This document shows, one piece after another, positions 8,711 through 16,858 of a stretch of 64,000 nucleotides of DNA. The position numbers were made by a program, and so were the translations under genes. Origin of the DNA: Enterobacteriaceae bacterium UBA5654. GTDB lineage: Bacteria; Pseudomonadota; Gammaproteobacteria; Enterobacterales; Enterobacteriaceae. Under the pieces are notes generated by a model, which was given only the letters and a program-made list of their open reading frames with translations, did not search any database and had not been told where the DNA came from. Location: NCBI GenBank assembly GCA_002421005.1, contig DIJC01000022.1, positions 8,561 to 72,560 on the forward strand. Reading direction: 5' to 3'. Positions within the stretch are counted from its first letter, which is position 1; each line of letters starts with the position of its first letter.

Positions 8711-8813
8711 CACTCTAGCCCCTGCGCCTAAGTCACACGATATGGCGCTTCGGCCGTGGCATAAGCCACCAGGGTACAGGAAGAAATGACTGTGCCTCCC
8801 GAACTGGAAAGGT
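8711..8813 (+). promoter_or_regulatory. molybdenum cofactor (Moco) riboswitch in the moaA leader
   Basis: The about 100-nt leader ends at the moaA start and carries the conserved pieces of the moaA-type Moco RNA motif as I recall them from E. coli: CTAGCCCCTG near the 5' end, GCCACCAGGG, GGAAGAAATGAC, TGCCTCCCG and the distal CTGGAAAGGTGTAC. The terminal helix would occlude the GGAAAGG ribosome binding site at about 8806-8812, fitting translational repression by Moco. Boundaries are approximate. Confidence 0.85.
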
Positions 8814-8817
8814 GTAC

Positions 8818-9807
8818 ATGGCCTCACAACTTACCGATGCGTTCGCCCGCAGGTTTTATTATCTGCGTTTGTCGATCACCGATGTGTGTAACTTTCGTTG
8901 TACCTACTGTTTGCCCAACGGCTACCGGCCCAGCGGCGTTAACAACAAAGGTTTTTTGACCACCGATGAAGTGCGGCGGGTGACCCGCGCGTTTACCGCG
9001 CTGGGAACCGAGAAAGTGCGCCTCACTGGCGGCGAGCCTTCATTGCGCCGCGATTTCACCGATATCATCGCCACCGTGCGCGAGAACCGCGCAATCCGCC
9101 AGATTGCAGTCACCACCAACGGCTACCGGATGGCGCGGGACGTGGCGCAGTGGCGCGACGCGGGCCTGACCAACATTAACGTCAGCGTGGACAGCCTCGA
9201 CGCCCGCCAGTTTCATGCCATCACCGGCCAGGATAAATTCCGCCAGGTGATGGACGGCATCGACGCCGCCTTCGCCGCCGGTTTTGCACGCGTGAAGGTC
9301 AATACCGTCCTGATGCGCGACGTTAATCATCATCAACTCGACACCTTCCTCGCGTGGATCAAACCGCGCCGCATTCAGTTACGGTTTATTGAACTGATGG
9401 AAACAGGGGAGGGCAGCGATCTGTTTCGCAAACATCACATTTCCGGCATGGTGCTGCGCGATGAGCTACTCCGGCGCGGCTGGATCCACCAGCTTCGCCA
9501 GCGCAGCGACGGCCCGGCGCAGGTGTTTTGCCACCCGGACTACGAAGGCGAAATCGGCCTGATCATGCCGTATGAAAAAGATTTTTGCGCCAGTTGCAAC
9601 CGCCTGCGCGTGTCGTCCACCGGCAAACTGCATCTGTGCCTGTTCGGTGACGGCGGCGTTGAACTGCGCGATCTGCTGGAAGATGACCAGCAGCAGGCCG
9701 CGCTGGAGTCGCGGATCGCGGCGGCGCTGGCCCATAAGAAGCAGACCCATTTCCTGCATCAGGGAAATACGGGCATCACGCAGAACCTTTCTTATATTGG
9801 CGGCTAA
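8818..9807 (+). CDS. moaA: GTP 3',8-cyclase MoaA
   Basis: Radical SAM enzyme that starts molybdopterin synthesis by converting GTP to 3',8-cyclo-GTP. 329 aa with the N-terminal cluster motif CNFRCTYC (C24, C28, C31), TGGEPSLRRD, a C-terminal second 4Fe-4S site around CASCNRLRVSS...LHLC, and the terminal GG tail (SYIGG) required for activity. The ATG at 8818 is chosen because MASQLTDAF matches the E. coli start; the in-frame GTG at 8812 lies within the ribosome binding region. First gene of moaABCDE. Confidence 0.98.
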   Translation: MASQLTDAFARRFYYLRLSITDVCNFRCTYCLPNGYRPSGVNNKGFLTTDEVRRVTRAFTALGTEKVRLTGGEPSLRRDFTDIIATVRENRAIRQIAVTTNGYRMARDVAQWRDAGLTNINVSVDSLDARQFHAITGQDKFRQVMDGIDAAFAAGFARVKVNTVLMRDVNHHQLDTFLAWIKPRRIQLRFIELMETGEGSDLFRKHHISGMVLRDELLRRGWIHQLRQRSDGPAQVFCHPDYEGEIGLIMPYEKDFCASCNRLRVSSTGKLHLCLFGDGGVELRDLLEDDQQQAALESRIAAALAHKKQTHFLHQGNTGITQNLSYIGG

Positions 9808-9828
9808 CCGCCCGCAAGGAGAAGTCAC

Positions 9829-10341
9829 ATGAGTCAGGTCAGTGCAGAATTTATCCCGGCGCAGATCGCCATTCTTACCGTGTCCAGCCGTCGTGGCGAA
9901 GAGGATGACACCTCCGGCCATTTCCTGCGCGATTCCGCGAGCGAGGCGGGGCATCGGGTGGTGGATAAAGCCATCGTCAAAGAAAATCGCTACGCCATCC
10001 GCGCCCAGGTTTCGGCGTGGATCGCCCACGAAGAAGTGCAGGTAGTTTTAATTAACGGCGGCACCGGCTTTACCGAAGGCGATCAGGTTCCCGAAGCGCT
10101 GCTGCCGCTGTTTGACCGCGAAATCGAAGGCTTTGGTGAAGTGTTCCGCATGTTGTCGTTTGAAGAGATCGGCACCTCCACGCTGCAATCGCGCGCGGTG
10201 GCGGGCATCGCCAATAACACGCTGATTTTCGCCATGCCCGGCTCAACCAAAGCCTGCCGCACGGCCTGGGAAAACATTATCGCCCCGCAGCTTGATGCCC
10301 GCACGCGCCCGTGTAATTTTCATCCCCATTTGAAGAAATAA
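9829..10341 (+). CDS. moaB: molybdenum cofactor protein MoaB
   Basis: 170-aa MogA/MoaB-fold protein, same length as E. coli MoaB. The GGTGFTEGD motif of molybdopterin-binding folds is present, as are the start MSQVSAEFIP and the end RPCNFHPHLKK. In E. coli the adenylyltransferase step is done by MogA and MoaB is thought inactive, so its role here is uncertain. 21 bp after moaA with an AAGGAG ribosome binding site. Confidence 0.97.
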   Translation: MSQVSAEFIPAQIAILTVSSRRGEEDDTSGHFLRDSASEAGHRVVDKAIVKENRYAIRAQVSAWIAHEEVQVVLINGGTGFTEGDQVPEALLPLFDREIEGFGEVFRMLSFEEIGTSTLQSRAVAGIANNTLIFAMPGSTKACRTAWENIIAPQLDARTRPCNFHPHLKK

Positions 10342-10344
10342 GTT

Positions 10345-10830
10345 ATGTCACAACTCACCCACATCAACGCCGCCGGTGAAGCGCATATGGTGGATGTGTC
10401 GGCGAAAGCGGAAACCGTGCGCGAGGCGCGCGCGGAAGCCTTCGTCACCATGCTGCCGGAAACGCTGAAAATGATCGTTGACGGTAGCCACCATAAAGGT
10501 GACGTCTTCGCCACCGCCCGCATCGCCGGTATTCAGGCCGCCAAGCGAACCTGGGATCTCATCCCGCTGTGTCATCCTTTAATGCTCAGCAAAGTGGAAG
10601 TTAACCTCCAGGCGCAGCCGGAGCACAGCCGCGTGCGCATTGAAACGCGCTGCCGCCTGACCGGGAAAACCGGCGTGGAAATGGAAGCGTTGACCGCCGC
10701 GTCGGTGGCGGCGCTGACCATCTATGACATGTGCAAAGCAGTGCAAAAAGATATGGTGATTGGCCCGGTACGCCTGCTGGCAAAAAGCGGCGGCAAATCG
10801 GGTGACTTTACGGTGGACGCTCATGATTAA
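10345..10830 (+). CDS. moaC: cyclic pyranopterin monophosphate synthase MoaC
   Basis: Converts 3',8-cyclo-GTP from MoaA to cyclic pyranopterin monophosphate. 161 aa with the family blocks KGDVFATARIAGIQAAKRT, LCHPL and the catalytic-region EMEALTAASVAALTIYDMCKA followed by KDM. The gap to moaB is only 3 bp and the 3' end overlaps moaD by 8 bp, so the genes are probably translationally coupled. Confidence 0.98.
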   Translation: MSQLTHINAAGEAHMVDVSAKAETVREARAEAFVTMLPETLKMIVDGSHHKGDVFATARIAGIQAAKRTWDLIPLCHPLMLSKVEVNLQAQPEHSRVRIETRCRLTGKTGVEMEALTAASVAALTIYDMCKAVQKDMVIGPVRLLAKSGGKSGDFTVDAHD

Positions 10831-11068
10831 CGTTTTATTTTTCGCCCAGGTGCGCGAACTGGTGGGCAGCGACCGCCTGACTCTGGCAGCGGAATTCACC
10901 AGCGTGGAAAACCTGCGTCAGCACCTCGCCGCCAGAGGCGACCGCTGGGCGCTGGCGCTGGAGGAGGGCAAACTGCTCGCCGCCGTCAACCAGACGCTGG
11001 TGGCCTTCGATCATCCGGTTAATGATGGCGATGAAGTTGCGTTCTTTCCACCGGTTACCGGAGGCTGA
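10823..11068 (+). CDS. moaD: molybdopterin synthase small subunit MoaD
   Basis: Ubiquitin-like sulfur carrier of molybdopterin synthase. The ATG at 10823 gives 81 aa, the E. coli length, starting MINVLFFAQVREL and ending FFPPVTGG. The terminal Gly-Gly is adenylated and thiocarboxylated by MoeB. The longer open frame upstream lies within moaC and is not used. Pairs with the MoaE gene that follows. Confidence 0.98.
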   Translation: MINVLFFAQVRELVGSDRLTLAAEFTSVENLRQHLAARGDRWALALEEGKLLAAVNQTLVAFDHPVNDGDEVAFFPPVTGG

Positions 11069-11069
11069 A

Positions 11070-11522
11070 ATGGCTGAAACCCGAATTTGCGTCGGTCACG
11101 CCCCGTTTCGCGTGGGCGATGAATACCCGTGGCTGGCGGAGCGCGATGAAGACGGCGCGGTCGTCACCTTCACTGGCAAAGTGCGCAATCATAATCTCGG
11201 CGACAGCGTGAAGGCGCTGACGCTGGAGCACTACCCGGGGATGACGGAAAAAGCGCTGGCGGAAATCGTTGCTGAAGCCCGCGCCCGCTGGCCACTGGGC
11301 CGCATTACGGTGATCCACCGCATCGGTGAACTGTGGCCGGGCGATGAAATTGTCTTTGTCGGCGTCACCAGCGCCCATCGCAGCAGCGCCTTTGAAGCCG
11401 GGCAATTTATTATGGATTATCTGAAAACCCGCGCGCCGTTCTGGAAACGGGAAGCGACCCCGGAAGGCGAACGCTGGGTTGACGCGCGGGACAGCGATAA
11501 GCAAGCCGCGCAGCGTTGGTAA
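11070..11522 (+). CDS. moaE: molybdopterin synthase large subunit MoaE
   Basis: Catalytic subunit that inserts two dithiolene sulfurs from MoaD-thiocarboxylate into cPMP. The start ATG at 11070 (1 bp after the moaD stop) gives 150 aa, as in E. coli. Key family blocks are FTGKVRNHN, LEHYPGMTEKAL, VIHRIGEL, GVTSAHRSSAFEA and the catalytic-Lys region LKTRAPFWKRE. Last gene of the moa operon. Confidence 0.98.
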   Translation: MAETRICVGHAPFRVGDEYPWLAERDEDGAVVTFTGKVRNHNLGDSVKALTLEHYPGMTEKALAEIVAEARARWPLGRITVIHRIGELWPGDEIVFVGVTSAHRSSAFEAGQFIMDYLKTRAPFWKREATPEGERWVDARDSDKQAAQRW

Positions 11523-11581
11523 GACGAGTTTTTCAGGATGTAGTAGGCTTACATGAGTATTCACCTTATAAGGAGTTTCTC

Positions 11582-12289
11582 ATGGAGCGATTTCCAAAGT
11601 CCGATTCCATCGTCCAGCAGTCCCGCAGCGGCCTGCAAACCTACATGGCGCAGGTTTACGGCTGGATGACCTGCGGCCTGCTGCTCACCGCTTTTGTGGC
11701 CTGGTATTCCGCCAATACCCCCGCCGTGATGATGTTTGTCTTCTCAAGCCAAATCACCTTTTTTGGCCTGATCATCGCGCAGCTGGCGCTGGTGTTTGTG
11801 CTCGCCGGGCTGGTACACAAGCTGAGTGCGGGCATGGCGACGACGCTGTTTATGCTCTATTCGGCGCTCACCGGCCTGACCCTGTCGAGCATTTTCATCG
11901 TCTACACTTATTCTTCCATCGCCAGCACCTTTGTGGTGACCGCCGGGATGTTCGGCATCATGAGCCTGTACGGATACACCACCAAACGCGATCTCAGCGG
12001 GCTGGGCAACATGCTGTTTATGGGCCTGATTGGTATTATCCTCGCCTCGCTGGTTAACTTCTGGCTGAAGAGCGAAGCGCTGATGTGGGCGGTGACCTAC
12101 ATCGGGGTGGTAATTTTTGTCGGCCTGACCGCCTGGGATACCCAGAAGCTGAAAAATATCGGTGAGCAGATCGATACCCGCGACGGCAGTATGCTGCGTA
12201 AATACTCCATTCTTGGCGCATTGACGCTGTATCTGGACTTTATCAACCTGTTCCTGATGCTGCTGCGTATTTTTGGCAACCGCCGTTAA
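11582..12289 (+). CDS. ybhL: BAX inhibitor-1 family inner membrane protein YbhL
   Basis: 235-aa TMBIM/BI-1 family protein with seven predicted TM segments. Start ATG 11582 has an AAGGAG site 8 bp upstream; the longer frame reaching back into moaE is not used. Near-identical to E. coli YbhL, including LYSALTGLTLSSIFIVYT, YGYTTKRDLSG and the C-terminal LTLYLDFINLFLMLLRIFG. Family members leak Ca2+ or protons; the bacterial role is not settled. In E. coli ybhM follows, but here it is replaced by the accessory island. Confidence 0.95.
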   Translation: MERFPKSDSIVQQSRSGLQTYMAQVYGWMTCGLLLTAFVAWYSANTPAVMMFVFSSQITFFGLIIAQLALVFVLAGLVHKLSAGMATTLFMLYSALTGLTLSSIFIVYTYSSIASTFVVTAGMFGIMSLYGYTTKRDLSGLGNMLFMGLIGIILASLVNFWLKSEALMWAVTYIGVVIFVGLTAWDTQKLKNIGEQIDTRDGSMLRKYSILGALTLYLDFINLFLMLLRIFGNRR

Positions 12290-12310
12290 ACGCTCGCGCT
12301 ACCGCTATCC

Positions 12311-12341
12311 ATCCCGGAACCTGTTTCCGGGATTATTTTTT
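12311..12341 (+). terminator. ybhL terminator
   Basis: Stem ATCCCGGAA/TTCCGGGAT with a 5-nt loop followed by TATTTTTTG, 21 bp after the ybhL stop. Marks the end of the conserved block before the accessory island. Confidence 0.85.
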
Positions 12342-12664
12342 GTCGGCGGGGCTTGTTAATCCATTTAACAATATACTGTTATTCCCTTTTCATTCTGGTT
12401 GCATTTTTAATAAATAATCGCATGTCGCTGTCTCTTTTTATTTCGGGACGGCGTTTTAATTATTTTCTCTCCTGCAAATAAAATGCCGAAGATAAGCCGA
12501 TGCTGCCCTATTAACGCGACAAATAATTCGCGCGTGCAGTATAACAATTTGGAAAAACTTACCCGGTTGCAGAATAGGGTGAAGTATGTTAGCTTCGTCG
12601 AGTATTTTAAAAAGATCCCGTTAAGGGTATATTTGGCGTTGCCCTGAAAAAAGGATTTTCTATT
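12342..12664. other. AT-rich promoter region of the IclR gene
   Basis: About 320 bp without a gene. It contains the inverted repeat TAACA-N6-TGTTA at 12366-12381 and a TTGCAT half-site at 12399-12404 that recurs in the region upstream of the transporter. A promoter for the IclR gene must lie here, but I cannot choose one. It is clearly more AT-rich than the flanking backbone. Confidence 0.45.
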
Positions 12665-13459
12665 ATGATCCAGCCTGCAGAACACCCCCGCAAAGACTCC
12701 AACACCAAAAGCGTAAGCAAAACTTTAGCAATACTCGCCACATTTAATGAGTCGGTGCCAGTACAACGCACTTCAGACATCGCGGTAAAACTGCAAATGA
12801 ATATTAGCACCGTCTCCCGCCATCTTAATACCATGCTCGATTGGGGTTTTCTGGAACGCGATGAGGCCACCGGTTTTTATTCCCCCGGTCTTGGGATTGT
12901 GGCGCTTGCGGGCGTCACGCTGCAAAATAATGACATCTTTCGTCATGCTTTCCCGGAGCTTCAGCGGCTCTCTCACCAATATAATATTCACAGCCACATG
13001 TCTGTTCCGCACATGACCGATATCGTCCACCTGATCAGCAACTGCTGTAAAAGCACGGTGGATCTGCTCATCCCGATGGGTCATCGTCACCCGATGCACT
13101 GTTCAGCCATGGGCCGCGCGCTGCTGGCGTACATGCCCGAAGCGCAGGCGCAGGACATTCTCCAGCGCTCGGAACTGCAAAAATATACTGCCGCTACCAA
13201 AGTCGATCTCCGCGAAATCAAACAGGAACTGGTGATCACGCGCCAGCGCGGTTACTGCACGATTTTTAATGAACTGAACGAAGGGAAAGGCTCGCTTTCC
13301 GCCCCGGTTTTCGACCGTAATCGCGCGCCCGTCGCCGCCATCAGCGTATCCACCAGCGTACACAGCCTCAGCCAGCCGGAGCGCGAGCGGGAGCTTGCCA
13401 GAGCGGTAATGATGGCCGCCAGCAAAATATCCGGCAAGCTGGGCTATTTCCCCAAATAA
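12665..13459 (+). CDS. IclR-family transcriptional regulator of the glycyl radical island
   Basis: 264-aa IclR-type regulator: winged helix at about 15-78 (SVSKTLAILATFN, TSDIAVKLQMNISTVSRHLNTML) and a C-terminal effector domain at about 90-255 (CSAMGRALLAYMPEAQ, TRQRGYCTIFNELNEGKGSLSAPVFDRN, VAAISVSTSV). The AAAAGGA site sits just before the ATG. It is the only regulator in the island and is transcribed in the same direction as the transporter operon, with its own terminator and a 534-bp gap between. By position it most likely senses the substrate or an intermediate; whether it activates or represses is unknown. Confidence 0.9.
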   Translation: MIQPAEHPRKDSNTKSVSKTLAILATFNESVPVQRTSDIAVKLQMNISTVSRHLNTMLDWGFLERDEATGFYSPGLGIVALAGVTLQNNDIFRHAFPELQRLSHQYNIHSHMSVPHMTDIVHLISNCCKSTVDLLIPMGHRHPMHCSAMGRALLAYMPEAQAQDILQRSELQKYTAATKVDLREIKQELVITRQRGYCTIFNELNEGKGSLSAPVFDRNRAPVAAISVSTSVHSLSQPERERELARAVMMAASKISGKLGYFPK

Positions 13460-13465
13460 AAAAGC

Positions 13466-13499
13466 GGCATAAAAGACGCAATGCTTTTATGCCTTTTTT
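13466..13499. terminator. terminator after the IclR gene
   Basis: Stem GGCATAAAAG/CTTTTATGCC with an 8-nt loop, followed by TTTTTT and preceded by a run of A, so it could work in both directions. It separates the regulator from the catabolic operon. Confidence 0.85.
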
Positions 13500-13993
13500 C
13501 ATTAGCTGTTCTACTGTTACGGTATTATTATTTCCCGGCGTTTAATTAGTGGATGGGATGATATTCTTTGTCTCTTTTGCAATGCTTTTGCTTCGTTTGA
13601 ATATTACATTCACTGCCAGAAAATTACCTGTGAAAATAATTATTGTATAGCGATTAAGAAGATAATATTCAGTTGCATAATATGCAATTGTCTTGCATCA
13701 GGTAAAATATAATTTTGTAATGTGAGAATTAATTGCAATAATCAAAAAAACAAACTTGCCTATTGTTATTTTGTTCGAATGCATATAGTGTAAATGGCAA
13801 CGATCTTTCGAAGTTTTCTAACTATATTACTGACGCTATGGAACGCAGATAGAACATTCGGCGGTGTATTCTTTCGTTAAGTTGATAAACCTCAGGCAGC
13901 GGTACGGCGTCATTGTGCCTGTATTTTGGCGCGCGTGAAATAAGACAATCTCTGTCGGCACACGTTTAAAAATCGTTAAAAGGATAATATGCC
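13500..13993. other. AT-rich control region upstream of the glycyl radical operon
   Basis: Nearly 500 bp without a gene between the regulator terminator and the transporter ATG. It holds a palindrome (13673-13687, listed), another TTGCAT at 13693-13698, a TGTGA half-site at about 13720 and a TTGAT half-site at 13882-13886. No complete CRP or FNR site was found. The size and composition suggest a heavily regulated promoter, which is inference. Confidence 0.5.
13673..13687. promoter_or_regulatory. candidate IclR-family operator
   Basis: TTGCATAATATGCAA is a perfect 7-bp inverted repeat around a single central A, about 307 bp upstream of the transporter start. The half TTGCAT recurs at 13693 and in the regulator's own upstream region (12399). 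IclR regulators usually bind palindromes of this size. Assignment is inference. Confidence 0.4.
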
Positions 13994-15427
13994 ATGGAGC
14001 CAGTTAAACGTTTATTTTACATTCTTGCCGGTCCGGGCGTCCTTGGGATTTCCACTTTTCTGCTCTCCGATCTGCTGACTCTCCACGGCGCGCAGGCCAT
14101 CGGGATTTTATTCTGGATGATTTTGTGGTGGATCGCGCGTCCGGTACATATTGCGGTTACCGGTTTTGTGCCCGTCATCGCCAATGCGCTGCTCAATATT
14201 GTGCCGATGGGGGTGATTACCGGGCAGTATTTTTCTGACAGCATCATTCTGATTTTCGGCTCCGGTCTGCTCTGCGCGCCCTGGGCGACCATTGGCCTTG
14301 ACCGTCGCGTGGCGCTGAAAGTGCTGTCGGTGATTGGCCCCTCAATGCGGTCCCAGGTGACCGTCTGGCTGCTGGCCAGCATCCTGATGTCCTGCCTGCT
14401 GCCTAACGTGGCGGTCTGCGCGCTGTTTACACCGATGGCGGTAGCGATGCTGACCACGGCGGGCTACAGCGATATCACCAAATGCCAGCCTGCCGTTCCC
14501 ATTTTGTTGGCTATCGGCTGGGGCGTCGGCATCGGCGGTCTGGGAACGCCGCTTGGCGGGGCGATGAATCTCGCCGCCATCTCTATTTTTGAGGAGCACG
14601 TCGGCCACGAATTTATGTACGTTGACTGGCTTATTCGCATCAGCCCGTTTTTCATCATCATCAGCCTCGTCACCCTGGCCTGTATGCTGCTGATCCCGAT
14701 GAAGGTCAAAACCCTGAACGGCACCCGCGAATATTTTACCCAACGCTATCGCGCGCTGGGGCCGATGACGCGTGACGAAAAAATCTGCGGCTCGCTGTTT
14801 GTGATTGGACTGGTCGGCGCGTTCACCCGCCCGCTGTACGTCAGTATTTTTCCCGCGCTGACGCCCGCCCATCTTTACCTGATCCTCGGCTGCCTGTGTT
14901 TTGTGATTACCCTCGCCAATAAGATGCCGATGCTGTCGTGGGAAATCGCTGAGAAAGAGACGATGTGGGGGATGATGATCCTCTTCGGCGGCGGTCTGGC
15001 GCTTGGCAAGCTGATGAATGATTCCGGTGCCAGCGTGGGCATTGCCGAACTGGTTTCCGGTATGTCGCTGGACGGCGGCCTGCTGACCATCATCATTTTT
15101 GTGGTGTTCGCCAGAGCGATCTCGGAATCCACCAACTCGACGACCTCCGCCGCCGTCACTATTCCCATTGTGCTTGGCTTTACGACCAAACTGGGTCTTA
15201 ACCCGGTCCCCTACTGGTTTATCACCATTCTGGCGCTCAATGCCGAATTTATGCTGCCGATCAGCGTCAGAGCAATCCCCGTCGCGTATGGCCTGGACGC
15301 CAGAAAAATGCTCAAAGGCGGGGCGGTGATGGCTCTGGTACATATCGTGATGGTGACTGTTTTTGGCTACGCCTTTATGCAGCTGTGGCCCACCTTCAGC
15401 CAGCTTTCCTGTGTCTTCAGTAAATGA
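13994..15427 (+). CDS. SLC13/DASS-family anion permease, likely substrate importer
   Basis: 477-aa polytopic inner-membrane protein of the divalent anion:Na+ symporter (SLC13) family. Family marks: paired re-entrant segments with LPNVAVCALFTPMAVAM in the first half and the SNT-type SESTNSTTSAAVTIP in the second half, plus GTPLGGAMN. About 11-12 hydrophobic segments. These carriers take up di- and tricarboxylates or sulfate, and some are found with sulfonate catabolism. As first gene of the operon with an AGGA site 9 bp before the ATG, it most likely imports the substrate of the radical enzyme as an anion. The substrate is not readable from the sequence. Confidence 0.85.
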   Translation: MEPVKRLFYILAGPGVLGISTFLLSDLLTLHGAQAIGILFWMILWWIARPVHIAVTGFVPVIANALLNIVPMGVITGQYFSDSIILIFGSGLLCAPWATIGLDRRVALKVLSVIGPSMRSQVTVWLLASILMSCLLPNVAVCALFTPMAVAMLTTAGYSDITKCQPAVPILLAIGWGVGIGGLGTPLGGAMNLAAISIFEEHVGHEFMYVDWLIRISPFFIIISLVTLACMLLIPMKVKTLNGTREYFTQRYRALGPMTRDEKICGSLFVIGLVGAFTRPLYVSIFPALTPAHLYLILGCLCFVITLANKMPMLSWEIAEKETMWGMMILFGGGLALGKLMNDSGASVGIAELVSGMSLDGGLLTIIIFVVFARAISESTNSTTSAAVTIPIVLGFTTKLGLNPVPYWFITILALNAEFMLPISVRAIPVAYGLDARKMLKGGAVMALVHIVMVTVFGYAFMQLWPTFSQLSCVFSK

Positions 15428-15443
15428 AAAGAGATAAGTGCCC

Positions 15444-16856
15444 ATGGACAGAGCGTTAACCGTTGAAGCGCTGGTCGCCCGTTCGCAGGTGGCGCAGGCG
15501 CAGTTTGCCTTTGCCAGCCAGCAGCAGGCCGATGCAGCGGCGCGGGCAATCTGCAAAGTGGTTTATGACAATGCCGCCACTCTGGCGGCGCTGGCCGTTA
15601 CCGAAACGCGAATGGGCAACGTGGCGGACAAAATCAGCAAATGCCGGATGAAACCCGCGCTCATCTGGCAAAGCATAAAAGATAAAAAATCGGTCGGCGT
15701 GATTGCCAGAAATGACGCGCGCCGGACGTTCGACATCGCCAAGCCGATGGGCGTGGTCGCCAGCATCATTCCTGCCACCAACCCGATTGTGACCCCCATG
15801 AGTAACGCCGCGTTTGCGCTGAAAACCCGTAACGCGGTGATCTTCGCCCCGCATCCGCGCGCGGTGGACTGCACCCGGCGGCTGGTGGCGATGTTCCGCG
15901 CCGAGCTTGAAAAGCTGGCGCTCCCGGCGGATCTGGTGCTGGGGCTGGAGAGTGTCTCCATCGACAACAGCGCGCAGTTAATGAGCGCCGCTGACGTGAT
16001 TGTCGCCACCGGCGGCGCGAATCTGGTGAAGGCGGCTTATTCCAGCGGCAAGCCCGCGCTGGGCGTCGGCGTTGGTAACGTGCAGTGCATCGTGGATCGG
16101 GATGTCGATGTAGCCGACGCCGCCGGGAAAATCCTCCTCGGACGCAGCTTTGATAACGGCCTGATCTGCCTGAGCGAGCAGACGGTTTTTGTCCACCAGA
16201 GCCAGTTAAGCGCGTTTATCCGCGAGATGGAAAAGCAGGGCGCGTATTCGGTGAACGGTACAGAACACGCGCAGCGCCTGCGCGAAACGCTGTTCCCCGG
16301 CGGCGGGGCGATTAACCGCGATGTGGTGGGCCAGAACGCAGAGCAGGTTGCTGCCCGGGCGGGCCTTGAGGTGCCGCGCGGTACGCGGGTGATTATGGTT
16401 CAGGTGCCGGAAGTGGGGCCGCGCGAGGTGCTGTGCCGCGAAAAAATGTGCCCGGTACTGGCCGTTATGCCTTACCCGACGTTTGCCGAAGGCGTCGCCA
16501 TGATGGTTGAAAATCTCAACTGTGAAGGCAAGGGCCACAGCATCGCCGTCCATTCGGCGACGCCCGCCAATGTTGAATATGCCGCCATTCAGTGCGCGGT
16601 GTCGCGGGTGATTGTAAATCAGCCTGCCGGAACCAGCGGCGGCGGTAGCCCGACCAACGGTTTCACCGCCACCACCACGCTGGGCTGCGGCTCCTGGGGC
16701 AATAACAGCTTCAGCGGCAACCTCAGTTTTGAACACCTGATGAATATCACCCGTGTTGGTTATCCGCTGCAACAGTCGTGGCTTCCCGATCCCGATGGGA
16801 TCTGGTGCCAGCCTCCTGTTGACGAGCACGACATTTTTCACATGGAAGGAATTTAA
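15444..16856 (+). CDS. CoA-acylating aldehyde dehydrogenase (AdhE N-domain/SauS-like)
   Basis: 470 aa from the ATG at 15444 (an in-frame GTG at 15438 is an alternative start). It belongs to the acylating ALDH branch related to the AdhE N-terminal domain: ASIIPATNPIVTPMSN (106-121), the RNAVIFAPHPRA block, cofactor loop VATGGANLVKAAYSSGKPALGVGVGN and the catalytic Cys in FDNGLICLSEQ (C242). Such enzymes oxidise an aldehyde to acyl-CoA with NAD+; sulfoacetaldehyde dehydrogenase (acylating) is one member. Here it would oxidise part of the aldehyde made by the radical enzyme. There is no obvious N- or C-terminal microcompartment-targeting extension and no phosphotransacylase or kinase nearby, so the fate of the acyl-CoA is open. 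Confidence 0.88.
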   Translation: MDRALTVEALVARSQVAQAQFAFASQQQADAAARAICKVVYDNAATLAALAVTETRMGNVADKISKCRMKPALIWQSIKDKKSVGVIARNDARRTFDIAKPMGVVASIIPATNPIVTPMSNAAFALKTRNAVIFAPHPRAVDCTRRLVAMFRAELEKLALPADLVLGLESVSIDNSAQLMSAADVIVATGGANLVKAAYSSGKPALGVGVGNVQCIVDRDVDVADAAGKILLGRSFDNGLICLSEQTVFVHQSQLSAFIREMEKQGAYSVNGTEHAQRLRETLFPGGGAINRDVVGQNAEQVAARAGLEVPRGTRVIMVQVPEVGPREVLCREKMCPVLAVMPYPTFAEGVAMMVENLNCEGKGHSIAVHSATPANVEYAAIQCAVSRVIVNQPAGTSGGGSPTNGFTATTTLGCGSWGNNSFSGNLSFEHLMNITRVGYPLQQSWLPDPDGIWCQPPVDEHDIFHMEGI

Positions 16857-16858
16857 TA

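Noticed and set aside
13882..13894. FNR site upstream of the glycyl radical operon
   Set aside because: Only the left half TTGAT is good; the right half (CTCAG) does not match ATCAA, so it is not listed as a site although anaerobic control is expected.
14342..15556. 404-aa open frame antisense to the SLC13 transporter
   Set aside because: Composition is that of a codon-position shadow (His/Gln/Asp-rich); the plus-strand gene has a ribosome binding site and transporter motifs.
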